From Akkermansia muciniphila (lineage in GTDB: Bacteria > Verrucomicrobiota > Verrucomicrobiia > Opitutales > Opitutaceae): 64,000 nucleotides of DNA. A model generated the notes under the pieces. The model did no database searches and was not told the origin of the DNA. It worked only from the letters and a program-made list of their open reading frames with translations. Positions 1 to 11,384 of the stretch are shown here, one piece after another (the stretch's first letter is position 1; every line of letters starts with the position of its first letter). The DNA lies in assembly GCA_945888375.1 (NCBI GenBank), contig CAMCZZ010000016.1, positions 19,271-83,270 of the forward strand, in the 5' to 3' direction. The translations under genes were made by a program, and so were the position numbers.

Positions 1-1
1 G

Positions 2-2014
2 CTTGCGTCGGCTCCGGAGGGTGGGGCTGAGGCCGCGGTGGCGCCGGCCAAGCGCGGACGGCCGCGGCGGGTCAAGGCGGAGCCCTCTGCCGGGGGCGAG
101 GCCGGTCCGGAATTGTTTGGCGTCGCTCCGGTCTCCGCGCCGGTGGCCCGGGAGCATCCAGCGCCAGCGGCTCCGGCAGAGCCGGCGGACTCCGAGCCCT
201 ATCGGGGCTCTTTTTCCCCGGATGACGAGGCGCCGCGCGACGAAGCCCCGGCTGAGCGAGCGGTATTTGTGCCTTCCGCCTTTGCGGCCACCGCGCCCGG
301 GGCGACGCCGGCGGATTTCGAAGCGACTGAGGGCGGGGCTGGGGCGGGCGACGCGGGAGGCGCCTCCGGGGAGCCGGCCGCTGCCGGCGCTCCGGGTGCG
401 GGCGGACCGGTGGGACCGGACGGGCAACCCCGCCGCGAAGAACGCAAAACTTGGTGGGAGCGGAAGAAGGAGAAAAAACGCCTCAAGTGGCTCGAGCGCC
501 AGCAAGGCGGGCGTTTCCCCGGTGCCGGTGGCCCGCCGCCTGCCGAGGATCGGGGGCCGGCCCCTGGGGGCGAGCCGGTGCAGCCCGCCCCGAGTGGCCC
601 CGGCTTCGCGCCGGCGAGAGGGTTTCGCGATCGTCCGCCTGTCCAGCCGGCGCCGCCGGCGCTGAGCGGGCCGATCGGCGGGCTGCCGGATCCGTCGCGT
701 TTTTCCGATCTGGCGGCGGTCGATGCCTTGGCCGAGGCATTGGCGGCGGATGCGGATCCACTCGACTTGACAGCGATCCACGCCGCGCCCGCGGTCGAGC
801 TGGCGGCCCACTTGCGGTCGCTGGGCGAGTCCGTTTCGGGCATGCCGGCGCGACGGGTTTTGGTGGAGCAGCTTTTTGCCTGGGCTGCCCGCGAGCGCCG
901 TGCTTTCCGCGAACGCGGGGTGCTGGATCTCACGGATGCCGGCCACGGCTTCATGGTCCACCTCTGCAACAGCTACCGCCTGTATCCTGAGAGCACTTAT
1001 GTCTCCGCCGCGCTCGTCCGTCGCCACGGCCTGCGCCGGGGACAAGAGCTCGAGGTGCTGGCCCAGCCGCCCGGTCCGGGCGAGCGTTGCCCCTCGGCTG
1101 TCCGGATCAGTTCGGTCATGGGGCTCGCGCCGGAAGCAGCCGCGTCGGTGACGGCCTTTGAAGAGTTGATTCCCTATTATCCGACCAATCGCATTCTATT
1201 GGAGGCCAATGAGATTCACAAAGATATTTCCATGCGGGCGATCGACTTGCTCACGCCGGTCGGGTTTGGCCAGCGCGGTTTGATCGTGGCGCCGCCGCGG
1301 ACCGGCAAGACCGTCTTGTTGCAGAATATCGCCAACTCGATTTCGCACAATTTCCCCGAGGCCACGTTGCTGCTCCTGCTGATTGACGAGCGCCCCGAGG
1401 AGGTGACGGACTTCCGGCGGCACACCAAAGGCGAGGTGGTTTCCTCCACCTTTGACGAGACGCCCGAGAGCCATGCGCATGCGGCGGAGATGGTGATCGA
1501 GCGCGCCCGGCGTCTGGTCGAGCTCGGCAAGCATGTGGTCATCCTGCTCGATTCGATCACACGTCTCGCCCGCGCTTACAACGCCCTCGCGGGCAATGGC
1601 GGCAAGACCATGTCCGGCGGCATCGAGTCGAATGCCCTCCAGCGTCCGAAGCGTTTCTTTGGTTCGGCGCGCAACATTGAGGGTGGCGGCTCGCTCACTA
1701 TCCTCGGCACCGCGCTGGTCGACACCAACTCCCGCATGGACGAGGTGATTTTCGAGGAGTTCAAGGGCACCGGCAACATGGAGCTCCATCTCGATCGCGG
1801 CTTGTCCGACAAGCGCATCTTCCCCGCGATCAATATCGACCGCTCGGGCACGCGCAAAGAAGAGCTGATCTACCACCCCGACGAGATGCTCCGCGTCTAT
1901 GGCCTGCGCCGCGCGATGCAGGGTATCCCGCCGGTCGAGGCGATGGATATGTTCATCCAGCGACTGAAGAAAACCAAGACCAACACGGAATTTTTGTTGA
2001 GTCTAAATCGCTAA
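2..2014 (+). CDS. rho: Transcription termination factor Rho (5' end outside the window)
   Basis: ATP-dependent RNA translocase that ends transcription. The frame is open from the first bases of the window, so the GTG at 38 is unlikely to be the true start and the gene is probably cut at the 5' end. Counting from that GTG, residues 1 to about 220 are an Ala/Gly/Pro-rich low-complexity region with a basic patch ([16 protein letters not shown]). The usual Rho follows: N-terminal helical part, cold-shock-like RNA-binding domain (GFMVHL near 305), Walker A PPRTGKT near 418, [12 protein letters not shown], and the [13 protein letters not shown] segment. With at least 658 residues it is far longer than the roughly 420 of E. 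coli Rho. The core is certain; the role of the extension is unknown. Confidence 0.96.
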   Translation, partial: LASAPEGGAEAAVAPAKRGRPRRVKAEPSAGGEAGPELFGVAPVSAPVAREHPAPAAPAEPADSEPYRGSFSPDDEAPRDEAPAERAVFVPSAFAATAPGATPADFEATEGGAGAGDAGGASGEPAAAGAPGAGGPVGPDGQPRREERKTWWERKKEKKRLKWLERQQGGRFPGAGGPPPAEDRGPAPGGEPVQPAPSGPGFAPARGFRDRPPVQPAPPALSGPIGGLPDPSRFSDLAAVDALAEALAADADPLDLTAIHAAPAVELAAHLRSLGESVSGMPARRVLVEQLFAWAARERRAFRERGVLDLTDAGHGFMVHLCNSYRLYPESTYVSAALVRRHGLRRGQELEVLAQPPGPGERCPSAVRISSVMGLAPEAAASVTAFEELIPYYPTNRILLEANEIHKDISMRAIDLLTPVGFGQRGLIVAPPRTGKTVLLQNIANSISHNFPEATLLLLLIDERPEEVTDFRRHTKGEVVSSTFDETPESHAHAAEMVIERARRLVELGKHVVILLDSITRLARAYNALAGNGGKTMSGGIESNALQRPKRFFGSARNIEGGGSLTILGTALVDTNSRMDEVIFEEFKGTGNMELHLDRGLSDKRIFPAINIDRSGTRKEELIYHPDEMLRVYGLRRAMQGIPPVEAMDMFIQRLKKTKTNTEFLLSLNR

Positions 2015-2078
2015 ACTCGCGCACTAATCCTTCCCGCCTGCGCGCCCCGCGCCGAACCGTCCTCCCCGCCTTCCCCAC

Positions 2079-3800
2079 GTGACCCCCGCCGACGATTTCG
2101 TCATCCAACTCGCCCTGGACAAGGGCCTCCTTGCCGCCGATCAGGTCGAGGCTGCTCGCGCCCAGGTGGCTGCGCACACCGATCTCACCACGGAGCCGCC
2201 GCGCTTGCTCGACATCTTGATCGCGGAGCATGGCTTTTCCTCCAAACAGGCGGCGCAATTGCTCGCCGACGAGTTTGGCATGCCGATAATCGAAATGGCC
2301 AACGTGCGGGCCAACAGCGATTTACTCGCCCTGCTCCCCCGCAATCTTGCCATCAAATACATGGTCTTCCCGGTTTCGCGCGACGGCAACACCCTGCGCG
2401 TGGCGATCAGCGATCCGCTGGATGTCGATGGTATCGATAGCATCGGCCATTTCCTGAAGCTCACCATCGAGCCGTTGGTCGCACCGGCCGACGAGATCAA
2501 GAGCCACATCGACCGCTTTTACGGCAAGGATGAGGAGTCGATGGAGAAACTGCTCAGCAGTCTCTCCGGGGATGAGGCGCAGGTCGTCACCGGCACCACC
2601 TCGGCTGGCGGCGCCGAAAACGACGACACCGACGCCCCGATCATCAAGCTGGTTTACCAAATCATCCTCGAAGGCATCGCCCGCCGCGCGTCCGACATCC
2701 ATCTTGAGCCGATGGAGAAGCGCTTCCGGGTGCGCTACCGCATCGACGGCGTGCTGGTCGAGGTGGACAATCCCCCGAAGCGCCTTCAGTTGGCGATGAT
2801 CTCCCGCCTGAAGATCATGGCGAATATCTCCATCGCGGAGAAACGCATCCCGCAGGACGGTCGCATCCAAGTGACGGCCGGCGTGAAGCCGATCGACCTC
2901 CGCGTCTCTTCGCTGCCCACCTCCTACGGCGAGTCCATCGTCATGCGTATTCTGGACAAGGAGGGCCTGCAACTCGGTCTGCCCGAGCTGGGGTTCCTGA
3001 GCGACGATCAGGCGGTGATGGAGCGCATCATTACCCTGCCCGACGGCCTGTTTCTCGTCACCGGCCCCACCGGTTCGGGCAAGACCACCACGCTTTACTC
3101 CTGCCTTCACTTTATCAACAAACCCGACCGCAAACTCATCACGGTCGAAGATCCGGTGGAGTATCAGCTCTCCGGCATTAACCAGGTGCCGGTCCGCACC
3201 GAGGTCGGCATGACCTTCGCCAACGCCCTGCGCTCCATGTTGCGCCAAGCGCCTAACATTATCATGGTGGGGGAAATCCGCGATCTGGAGACTGCCGAGA
3301 TCTCCATCAACGCCTCCCTGACCGGCCATATGGTGTTCTCGACCCTGCACACCAATGACGCCCCCGGCGCAGTCACCCGTATGATCGACATCGGCGTGAA
3401 GCCCTTCCTGGTGTCCACCTCGGTGCGCGCCATCATGGCCCAGCGCCTGACCCGCAAGATCTGCAAGAAGTGTAAACACCCCTACACCCCGGATACGCGC
3501 GAATTGCGCTCGCTCAACATCACCGCCCAGCAGGCGGTGAACGCGAATTTCGCCAAGGGCTCGGGTTGCGAAAACTGCCATGGCTCCGGCTACCGCGGCC
3601 GCGCCGGCATCTTCGAGATCTTTGTTTCGAATGACGAACTCCAGCGCATGATCTACGAAAACGTGGGCACGGCTAAATTGCGCGACAAAGCCCGCGCCCT
3701 GGGCATGCGCACCATGCGCGAGGACGGCCTGCGCAAGGTCCTCGCCGGCATCACCACGATCGAGGAAGTGGTCTCCATCACGGTCGGCGACGCCAGCTAA
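2079..3800 (+). CDS. Type IV pilus/type II secretion assembly ATPase, GspE/PilB family (first copy)
   Basis: Cytoplasmic hexameric ATPase that powers pilin polymerisation or pseudopilus assembly. The N-terminal MshEN/GspE-N region (about residues 1-150) is followed by the catalytic domain, with Walker [13 protein letters not shown] near residue 328, Walker [10 protein letters not shown] near 395, the His box STLHTND, and a zinc-binding tetracysteine (CKKC ... CENC) near 461-505. The length of 573 residues is typical. The start is a GTG at 2079 behind a C-rich leader. It is followed after 33 bp by pilT and has a second PilB paralogue 1.2 kb further on, so the two may serve different filaments. 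Which is the pilus extension motor cannot be told from the sequence. Confidence 0.93.
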   Translation: MTPADDFVIQLALDKGLLAADQVEAARAQVAAHTDLTTEPPRLLDILIAEHGFSSKQAAQLLADEFGMPIIEMANVRANSDLLALLPRNLAIKYMVFPVSRDGNTLRVAISDPLDVDGIDSIGHFLKLTIEPLVAPADEIKSHIDRFYGKDEESMEKLLSSLSGDEAQVVTGTTSAGGAENDDTDAPIIKLVYQIILEGIARRASDIHLEPMEKRFRVRYRIDGVLVEVDNPPKRLQLAMISRLKIMANISIAEKRIPQDGRIQVTAGVKPIDLRVSSLPTSYGESIVMRILDKEGLQLGLPELGFLSDDQAVMERIITLPDGLFLVTGPTGSGKTTTLYSCLHFINKPDRKLITVEDPVEYQLSGINQVPVRTEVGMTFANALRSMLRQAPNIIMVGEIRDLETAEISINASLTGHMVFSTLHTNDAPGAVTRMIDIGVKPFLVSTSVRAIMAQRLTRKICKKCKHPYTPDTRELRSLNITAQQAVNANFAKGSGCENCHGSGYRGRAGIFEIFVSNDELQRMIYENVGTAKLRDKARALGMRTMREDGLRKVLAGITTIEEVVSITVGDAS

Positions 3801-3833
3801 AGCCCTCGTTACCCCGCCCCCCCTATTCCGACC

Positions 3834-4916
3834 ATGAGCTACGAGATGAACGACTTGCTCGACCTGGTGGTCGATCAAAATGCCTCCGATCTACACTGCC
3901 AGGTCGGGCAGCCTCCGACCCTGCGTATCAGCGGCTCCATGGTGCCGATCGAGGGCCCCAGCCTCGGCCCGAAGGACACCGAGCGCCTCGTGTTGTCCAT
4001 CACGCCCGATGCCCATGTGCAGAACCTCAAGATGAACGGTGGCTCCGATTTCGGTTTCGCTTTTCTCGACAAGGCCCGCTTCCGCGTCTCCGTGCTCAAG
4101 GCCAAGGGCAACTACGGCCTCGTGCTGCGCCAGATTCCGAACAAGATGTATGGCCTGCGCGACATCGGCCTGCCCGACAAGGTGCGCGAGCTCCTCTACC
4201 GTCCCCGCGGCCTCATCCTCGTCACCGGCCCGACCGGCTCGGGCAAGTCCACCACGCTCGCCTCGATGGTGAATTACATCAACGAGAACCGCGAGGGACA
4301 CATCATCACGATCGAGGACCCGATCGAGTATTACCACCCGCACAAACGTTGTATCGTCACCCAGCGCGAGATCGGCGCCGACGTCCCCAGTTTTGCCGAG
4401 GCCATCAAGCGCGCCCTCCGGCAGGACCCCGACATCATCCTCGTGGGTGAAATGCGCGATCTCGAGACGATCGAGGCTGCCATCTCCGCCGCCGAAACCG
4501 GTCACCTCGTATTTGGCACTCTCCACACCAACTCCGCCGCCAAGACCGTTGACCGCATCGTGGATGCTTTTCCCGCCAACATGAAGGAGATGATCCGCAC
4601 CCAGCTGGCCTCCTCCTTGGTCGCGGTTATTTCCCAGGTGCTCTGCAAAAAAATCGGCGGCGGCCGCATCGCTGGCTACGAGATCATGATCAACACCACC
4701 TCGATCTCGGCGATGATCCGCGAGAACAAAACCTTCCGCATCACCTCCGACATCCAGACCGGCGGTAACCTCGGCATGATCACGATGGACGCGCACCTCC
4801 TCAGCCTGGTGAACCGCCAGCTCGTCACCCCCGACGAAGCCCTAGAAAAAGCCCAGGATCAGATCGGTATGCGCGAGAAACTTAGCCAGCTCGGCGCCAC
4901 CTTGAAAACGATCTGA
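3834..4916 (+). CDS. pilT: Twitching motility (pilus retraction) ATPase PilT
   Basis: Retraction motor that depolymerises type IV pili and drives twitching. The 360 residues match the family length. The N-terminal region ([16 protein letters not shown]) is the PilT signature; Walker [15 protein letters not shown] lies near residue 128, Walker [13 protein letters not shown] follows, and the characteristic [16 protein letters not shown] segment is present. The zinc tetracysteine of PilB is absent, as expected for PilT. It sits between two PilB-type genes in one probable operon (33 bp and 57 bp gaps, same strand). The ATG at 3834 is preceded by a run of C and T rather than a Shine-Dalgarno sequence. 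Confidence 0.95.
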   Translation: MSYEMNDLLDLVVDQNASDLHCQVGQPPTLRISGSMVPIEGPSLGPKDTERLVLSITPDAHVQNLKMNGGSDFGFAFLDKARFRVSVLKAKGNYGLVLRQIPNKMYGLRDIGLPDKVRELLYRPRGLILVTGPTGSGKSTTLASMVNYINENREGHIITIEDPIEYYHPHKRCIVTQREIGADVPSFAEAIKRALRQDPDIILVGEMRDLETIEAAISAAETGHLVFGTLHTNSAAKTVDRIVDAFPANMKEMIRTQLASSLVAVISQVLCKKIGGGRIAGYEIMINTTSISAMIRENKTFRITSDIQTGGNLGMITMDAHLLSLVNRQLVTPDEALEKAQDQIGMREKLSQLGATLKTI

Positions 4917-4973
4917 GCCCGCCCGCTACTGCTCCCCTTAATCACTCTTCGGCCCCGCCTTCCGCCCCCACCC

Positions 4974-6674
<1,701 letters not shown>

Positions 6675-6795
6675 CGCGCTCTCCGGGGTGCGAAGCCCGT
6701 GACGTTTCCCGCCCACCTCGTTCCGCCCTCGTTACCCCCCGCCGCTCCAACCTCTCCCCCGCCGCTCCGAATCCGATTTTCGGAGTTTCCTCCCC

Positions 6796-8112
6796 ATGCC
6801 TAAGTTCGCCTACACCGCCATCGAGTCCTCCACCGGCCGCGAGAAAAAAGCCGTCATCGACAGCGCCTCCTCCGAACAAGCCGCGCTCGATTTGAAGGCC
6901 CTCGGTTTACTCCCGACCTCCATCACCGCCGCCGGCACCCCCGCCTTTAAAATTCCCGCAAAGGCTGCCCCGAAAGCCGCCCCCAAGGCCGCCGGCAAGG
7001 CCTTCGTCCCCAAAGCGGAGCCAAAGAAAAAGAAATCCGGCGGGCCCGGCATCGCCTTCGGCAAAGTCATCGGCAACGAGGGTCTCGCCGTTTTTACCCG
7101 CCAGTTGTCCACCCTGGTCAACGCCGGTATGCCCATCCTGCGCTCGCTCGAGACTCTCGCGCGTCAGGAAAAAAACCTGCGCTTCAAGTGGGTGCTCGAG
7201 CAGATTTCCGAGTCCATCAAGTCGGGTAACACCTTCTCCGACGGCCTCACCCAGCACCCCAAGGTTTTCGACCGCCTATACGTCAACATGGTGAAGGCCG
7301 GCGAAGCGGGCGGCGTGCTCGGCACCGTGCTGGACCGACTCTCGAGGTTCATGGAAAAGGCCGAGAAAATCAAGGGCAAGGTCAAGGCTGCGATGACCTA
7401 TCCCGTTATCATCGCGGGTGTTGCTGTTCTTATCGTATCGGCCTTGATGGTGTTCGTCATTCCGAAGTTCCAGGAGATTTTCACCGGCTTGCTCAAGGGC
7501 ACGCCGCTGCCGCTGCTGACCCAGGGCGTGATCGGCCTGTCGAATTTCATGAAGAACCAGATCTTCGCGACCATCGGCATCGTGGTCGCGGTGTTCTTCT
7601 TTTTCAAAACCATCACCAAGACCAAATCCGGTAAACGGGCGGTCGATTGGTTGCAGATTCACATCCCTGCCTTCGGCCCGCTTTTCCTCAAGGCTGCCAT
7701 CGGCCGGTTCACCCGCACGCTGGGCACCTTGCTCTCCTCCGGCGTGCCTATCCTGCAGGCCTTGATCATCACGCGCGACACCTCGGGCAACGTCCACGTC
7801 GCCGAGGCGTTGAACAAGGTCCATGACCGCGTGAAAGAGGGTGAAGGCGTGGGCAAGCCGCTCGAGGCCACCAAGATTTTCCCCACCATGGTCACTTCGA
7901 TGGTGGAGGTCGGCGAGGAAACCGGCGCGCTCCCCGAGATGTTGACCCGTATCGCGGATACCTACGACGACGAGGTGGACAATGCCGTCACCTCGATCAC
8001 CTCAATCATCGAGCCCATCATGATCGTCTTCATGGCCGTGGTGGTCGGCACCATCGTCATCGCGCTCTTCCTTCCGTTGGTGAAGATCATCCAGACCCTC
8101 TCCGGCGGTTGA
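6796..8112 (+). CDS. pilC: Type IV pilus inner-membrane platform protein PilC (GspF family)
   Basis: Polytopic platform protein that couples the PilB/PilT ATPases to the growing pilus. About 45 N-terminal residues (PKFAYTAIESSTGRE) are the usual GspF start. An unusual Ala/Pro/Lys-rich linker (about residues 50-80, repeated KAAPKAA units) precedes two T2SSF repeats. Membrane segments are visible near residues 200-220 (IIAGVAVLIVSALMVFVIP), 255-275 and at the C-terminus (IMIVFMAVVVGTIVIALFLP). The length of 438 is slightly above average because of the linker. It is the last gene of the pilus block and is followed by a strong terminator. No pilin, PilM-Q or minor pilin genes are in this window. 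Confidence 0.94.
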   Translation: MPKFAYTAIESSTGREKKAVIDSASSEQAALDLKALGLLPTSITAAGTPAFKIPAKAAPKAAPKAAGKAFVPKAEPKKKKSGGPGIAFGKVIGNEGLAVFTRQLSTLVNAGMPILRSLETLARQEKNLRFKWVLEQISESIKSGNTFSDGLTQHPKVFDRLYVNMVKAGEAGGVLGTVLDRLSRFMEKAEKIKGKVKAAMTYPVIIAGVAVLIVSALMVFVIPKFQEIFTGLLKGTPLPLLTQGVIGLSNFMKNQIFATIGIVVAVFFFFKTITKTKSGKRAVDWLQIHIPAFGPLFLKAAIGRFTRTLGTLLSSGVPILQALIITRDTSGNVHVAEALNKVHDRVKEGEGVGKPLEATKIFPTMVTSMVEVGEETGALPEMLTRIADTYDDEVDNAVTSITSIIEPIMIVFMAVVVGTIVIALFLPLVKIIQTLSGG

Positions 8113-8133
8113 TCCGTCACCAGTCCCAGGGAG

Positions 8134-8181
8134 GCCGCCCGCCGCTCCGCATTTTGGCGGGCGGCGGTTTCTGCTTTTCGG
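8134..8181 (+). terminator. Rho-independent terminator after pilC
   Basis: A perfect 10-bp stem (GCCGCCCGCC at 8134-8143 with GGCGGGCGGC at 8156-8165) has a 12-nt loop and is followed by the T-containing tract GGTTTCTGCTTTT. It closes the pilus block just before the convergent gene ending at 8194. Confidence 0.75.
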
Positions 8182-8193
8182 CGGTGCGCTGCG

Positions 8194-9435
8194 TTATCCG
8201 CGGCGGATTTCCGAGCCCTCGAAGCGGATCGAAAGGCGATAGACCTTTTTCACGCGGCAGGTGATTTTGCCGGTGGCGGGGTCAAAGTTGTCGGGCACCT
8301 CGATGCGGTGCAGATCCACCGTGGCATGGTAGCCGCGCTCGCTGAAGACGTCGATCAGGATGGCCAGCGCCAGCGGGTCGTCGAGCAAGGCGTCCTCGGT
8401 ATTCACCGGGGCCACGCCCGAGATGGCGTGCCGGAGCACGATGGGCATGACCTTGCGGGCGATGAAATCGACGACCTTGGAAACCAGCTCGGCGTTTTCG
8501 AAGGCGTAATCGTCCAGCCGTTTAACCAGTTCCTGGCGGGCGTGGATGACGATGTCGTGGGCCACCGGGATGGAACGCAGAAGGTCGTGGGTGCGCGGAT
8601 CGAGCTCCAGCGAGCTCTGGTATTGCAGCTCGCGGAGAATGTTTTGCTCCACGTCCGAGATCTGGCCCTGGGCATTGACCAAGTGGTAATGGAAGATCTC
8701 CCGCAGGGATTGAAGGGCATCCCAAGTTTGCTCCTTGAAGATGCGGTAGCGGCGTTTTGCGAGCTCCAGATCGTAGTCTGTCACGCGCTCCTCCAGCAGT
8801 TCGCCGACCCCGGTGCGGCGCACTTCGTCGTTGTGGGCCCGGATATCCAGACCGCGTTTCAGCTGGCGCTCGACCGAGGTCTTTTCGTCCACAAACAACA
8901 CCATGATGTGGATGGTGGGGTGGCGGAAATGCATGCGCAGCGCGGTGTGGTAAAACTCGCGGCGCAGCGCGTGCATGCGGTCAACGAGGAGTTTGAGGCA
9001 CTCGACCTGGACCTTCGTGCGGGGGAAGCCGTCCAGGATCACACCGTCACGGTAGGCGGGCTCGATGAGTTTGCGGAAAAGCAGGCGCAGGACCTCGCGG
9101 TCGCCCACCATGTGGCCGGCGTCCTTGATTTGCTTGGCTTCGGCCGAGTCGAGCAGGGCGCTGACCACGATGGGTTCGCAGGTGAGGCCGCGGGCCTTGA
9201 GGATGAAGCCGGTGTTGGTGCCTTTACCCGAGCCGGGGGCACCGCCGAGCAGGATGATTTCCTTGGGAAAGCGCAGTTGCTCGCGCCCGTAGTCCTGCTC
9301 GAGGTTGCGCCAGACGGCGTCGAAAATCACCTGGGCGTCCTTGATCTCCAGATCCTGATGGCGGCTGGCTCCGATGGTGGGAACGGGCCCCGGCAACGGG
9401 CGGGCGGTATTGGTATCAGGAGAGGGCGTGGACAT
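8194..9435 (-). CDS. Adenylate kinase-like nucleoside monophosphate kinase with C-terminal extension
   Basis: The N-terminal half is an adenylate-kinase-like P-loop kinase: P-loop GGAPGSGKGT at residues 64-73, a GFPRT motif after ILD, and a LID-like region with RRTGVGE. The C-terminal 180 or so residues (from about VNAQGQISDVEQN) have no domain I recognise. At 413 residues it is nearly double a normal Adk (about 215). The start is set at the ATG giving MSTPSPDTNTARP; upstream codons read as low-complexity non-protein sequence. It lies alone, convergent with pilC and divergent from the putative RNA and HtrA pair. The phosphate acceptor is unknown, and it may not be the housekeeping Adk. Confidence 0.8.
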   Translation of the reverse strand: MSTPSPDTNTARPLPGPVPTIGASRHQDLEIKDAQVIFDAVWRNLEQDYGREQLRFPKEIILLGGAPGSGKGTNTGFILKARGLTCEPIVVSALLDSAEAKQIKDAGHMVGDREVLRLLFRKLIEPAYRDGVILDGFPRTKVQVECLKLLVDRMHALRREFYHTALRMHFRHPTIHIMVLFVDEKTSVERQLKRGLDIRAHNDEVRRTGVGELLEERVTDYDLELAKRRYRIFKEQTWDALQSLREIFHYHLVNAQGQISDVEQNILRELQYQSSLELDPRTHDLLRSIPVAHDIVIHARQELVKRLDDYAFENAELVSKVVDFIARKVMPIVLRHAISGVAPVNTEDALLDDPLALAILIDVFSERGYHATVDLHRIEVPDNFDPATGKITCRVKKVYRLSIRFEGSEIRRG

Positions 9436-9680
9436 GAGGTGAAACTGCCAGACAGAGCGAAAGGAAGGGGCCTTTCGACCCTGAATACAAGTTTGACGCA
9501 AAATCCCGTGCGCGGGCGGTTTTCTCCTCTGCCTAGCGGCAGGCCGGCGGGCGCCAATTCCCACGGAACCCGCCGCCGGCCCTGCGGTCCTACTCTGCAT
9601 ACCCTTGAGCGCGGTCGCTGGGCCAGACCATTCGGACCCGGCCCGCCGCGACCGGCCCAAGGCTCAATTTTGTTCTTTTC
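9436..9680. other. Intergenic region between divergent genes
   Basis: No gene is seen here. It must hold the promoter of the kinase gene (minus strand) and probably that of the hairpin-rich transcript starting near 9681 (plus strand). A GC-rich segment (CCGGCGGGCG ... CGCCGCCGG, about 9551-9585) can form a hairpin. I could not pick a convincing -35/-10 pair. Confidence 0.4.
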
Positions 9681-9790
9681 GGGTCCTTCGTTGGACCCGG
9701 TTAAAATTCCTGAAGCCGCGAACTTCAGGAGTGTTAGTTGAAGCTGGACCTGACGGGGCCGCCTTTCGAGGGGGCCCCGTCTTGTTTTTG
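9681..9790 (+). ncRNA. Candidate structured small RNA or leader with three hairpins and a terminator
   Basis: Three perfect hairpins occur in a row. Hairpin 1 is GGGTCC/GGACCC (9681-9698, 6-nt loop). Hairpin 2 is CCTGAAG/CTTCAGG (9709-9729, 7-nt loop). Hairpin 3 is GACGGGGCC/GGCCCCGTC (9752-9781, 12-nt loop), followed directly by TTGTTTTT (9782-9789). The last has the form of an intrinsic terminator on the plus strand. About 55 bp separate it from the likely start of the downstream protease. It could be a stand-alone small RNA or an attenuating leader or riboswitch for the protease pair. It does not match a riboswitch class that I recognise. Confidence 0.5.
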
Positions 9791-9845
9791 CGGGAAAGCG
9801 CGCTTGGGCGTTGCAGTTGGGCGGGGGCGAATTGGAGATCGGAGG

Positions 9846-11384
9846 ATGAATTCTCTTTTATGCCCTGTGCCGGGGGGGACGGGCCCCGCGCAGGTGGTGA
9901 CGCGGCGGGGGGCGGTCTGGTTTGGCGCGCTGGTTTTGGCGTGGTTCGGGTGGGGCGCTGCGCTCCGCGCCGAGGAAGTCGCGCCGGAGCAGGCCGTGGT
10001 GCAGATCCTGACCTACAGCCAGGTTCCGGAGTTTGACTCGCCGTGGCGTTTTGAGGCGGTGCAGCATTCTGCGGGCACGGGCTTTGTCATCGCGGGGGGC
10101 CGGATCATGACGAATGCGCACGTCATCGCCTGGGCGAAGCAGATCCTGGTGCGGCGATACCAAGATCCGCGCCTGTTGCCGGCGCGGGTGGTTTTCGCGG
10201 GGCACGACTGCGATCTCGCGGTGCTGGAATTGGAGGATCCAGCGCAACTGGCGGGCGTGCCTCCGCTGAGTTTTGGCGAGTTGCCACCCGTGCAGTCGAC
10301 CGTGGTGACTTGTGGTTATCCGGCCGGCGGCGACCAGATGTCCTTCACCCGCGGGGTGGTTTCCCGCATCGAAGTGCAGCCCTACGCCCATGCCGGCAAT
10401 CGCGCCCTGCTGGCCGTGCAGACCGATGCCGCGATCAACCCGGGCAACAGCGGCGGCCCCGTCTTCCAGGGCGACAAAGTCATCGGCGTGGCGTTCCAAG
10501 GCATACCCGGCCTGCAAAACGCCGGCTTCTTCATCCCGCCCGAGGTCGTGGGGCATTTCCTCAAGGACATCGCGGACGGGCATTATGATGGGTTCCCGCA
10601 AGTGGGTGTGACGCTAGAGCCGCTGCAAAATGCCGCCTACCGGCGCGTGCTGGGGCTGGGGGACGACGGGCGTGGTGCCCGGGTCGATGCCTTGCGGGCC
10701 GGGGGACCGGCAGCGCAGGTCTTGCAGGCGGATGACGTGCTGCTGGAGGCGGGCGGGTATCCGGTGGGCAGCGACGGCATGATTTCTTATCAAGGCAACC
10801 GCGTCGCCGTCGGCGTGGCTTTTCAGCAACCGCAGGCTGGCGAAGCGTTGAAGCTCTCCGTGTTGCGCGAAGGCAGAACCTTTGAGGTCGAGGTCAAGAT
10901 GGAGGCCTACGACGGTGACCGGCTCGCCGGGCGCCAATATGAACAGCCTCCGCGCTATGTCATCCACGCCGGCCTGGTCTTCACGCCCCTGAGCGCGGAT
11001 TACTTGGAGTCATCTCGAGCGCGCAGCCGCGACTTCCTCTCGGAACCGCTGGCCGAGCTCACCTATCAACTTTACCACCTCGCGGCCGAGGCGCCGGAAG
11101 CCGTGCGACCGGAAACGGTGGTGCTCTCCGGCATCCTGCCCCACGCCGTCAACGCCGACTTTGCCGTGCGCGGGCTGGCGGTGGTCAATCGTATCAACGG
11201 GGTGCGTATTGAGCGCCTCGAGGACGTCCGCCGCGCCTTGCTCGAAAACAAGAGCGAGCGGCATTTGTTTGAATTTAACCGCCCGGACCATGCGGTGCTC
11301 GACGCGCTGGATCGCGCCGCCGCATCGGCTGCACACACGGAAATACTCCGCACCTACGGCATCGTCTCGGATCAACGCCTATGA
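9846..11384 (+). CDS. HtrA/Deg-type periplasmic serine protease with PDZ domain
   Basis: Trypsin-fold protease, probably for periplasmic protein quality control. Counting from the ATG at 9846, the catalytic triad is complete: His92 in MTNAHVI, Asp123 in DCDLAVLE and Ser202 in NPGNSGGPV. A hydrophobic export segment (VWFGALVLAWFGWGAAL) precedes the mature protein. A PDZ region follows (about residues 275-355), then a C-terminal domain like that of plant Deg9-type enzymes (GLVFTPLSADYL, VVLSGILPHAVNADF). The start is uncertain: GGAGG directly abuts the ATG at 9846, and a GTG at 9897 would give a shorter, more typical signal peptide. Its stop overlaps the start of the inactive paralogue by four bases, so the two are probably translated together. 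Confidence 0.88.
   Translation: MNSLLCPVPGGTGPAQVVTRRGAVWFGALVLAWFGWGAALRAEEVAPEQAVVQILTYSQVPEFDSPWRFEAVQHSAGTGFVIAGGRIMTNAHVIAWAKQILVRRYQDPRLLPARVVFAGHDCDLAVLELEDPAQLAGVPPLSFGELPPVQSTVVTCGYPAGGDQMSFTRGVVSRIEVQPYAHAGNRALLAVQTDAAINPGNSGGPVFQGDKVIGVAFQGIPGLQNAGFFIPPEVVGHFLKDIADGHYDGFPQVGVTLEPLQNAAYRRVLGLGDDGRGARVDALRAGGPAAQVLQADDVLLEAGGYPVGSDGMISYQGNRVAVGVAFQQPQAGEALKLSVLREGRTFEVEVKMEAYDGDRLAGRQYEQPPRYVIHAGLVFTPLSADYLESSRARSRDFLSEPLAELTYQLYHLAAEAPEAVRPETVVLSGILPHAVNADFAVRGLAVVNRINGVRIERLEDVRRALLENKSERHLFEFNRPDHAVLDALDRAAASAAHTEILRTYGIVSDQRL

Noticed and set aside
2322..3878. Long open frame of 518 codons antisense to the first pilus ATPase
   Set aside because: High-GC shadow of a clearly conserved gene; its translation is low in family-like motifs and rich in His/Gly/Asp, as expected for antisense reading.
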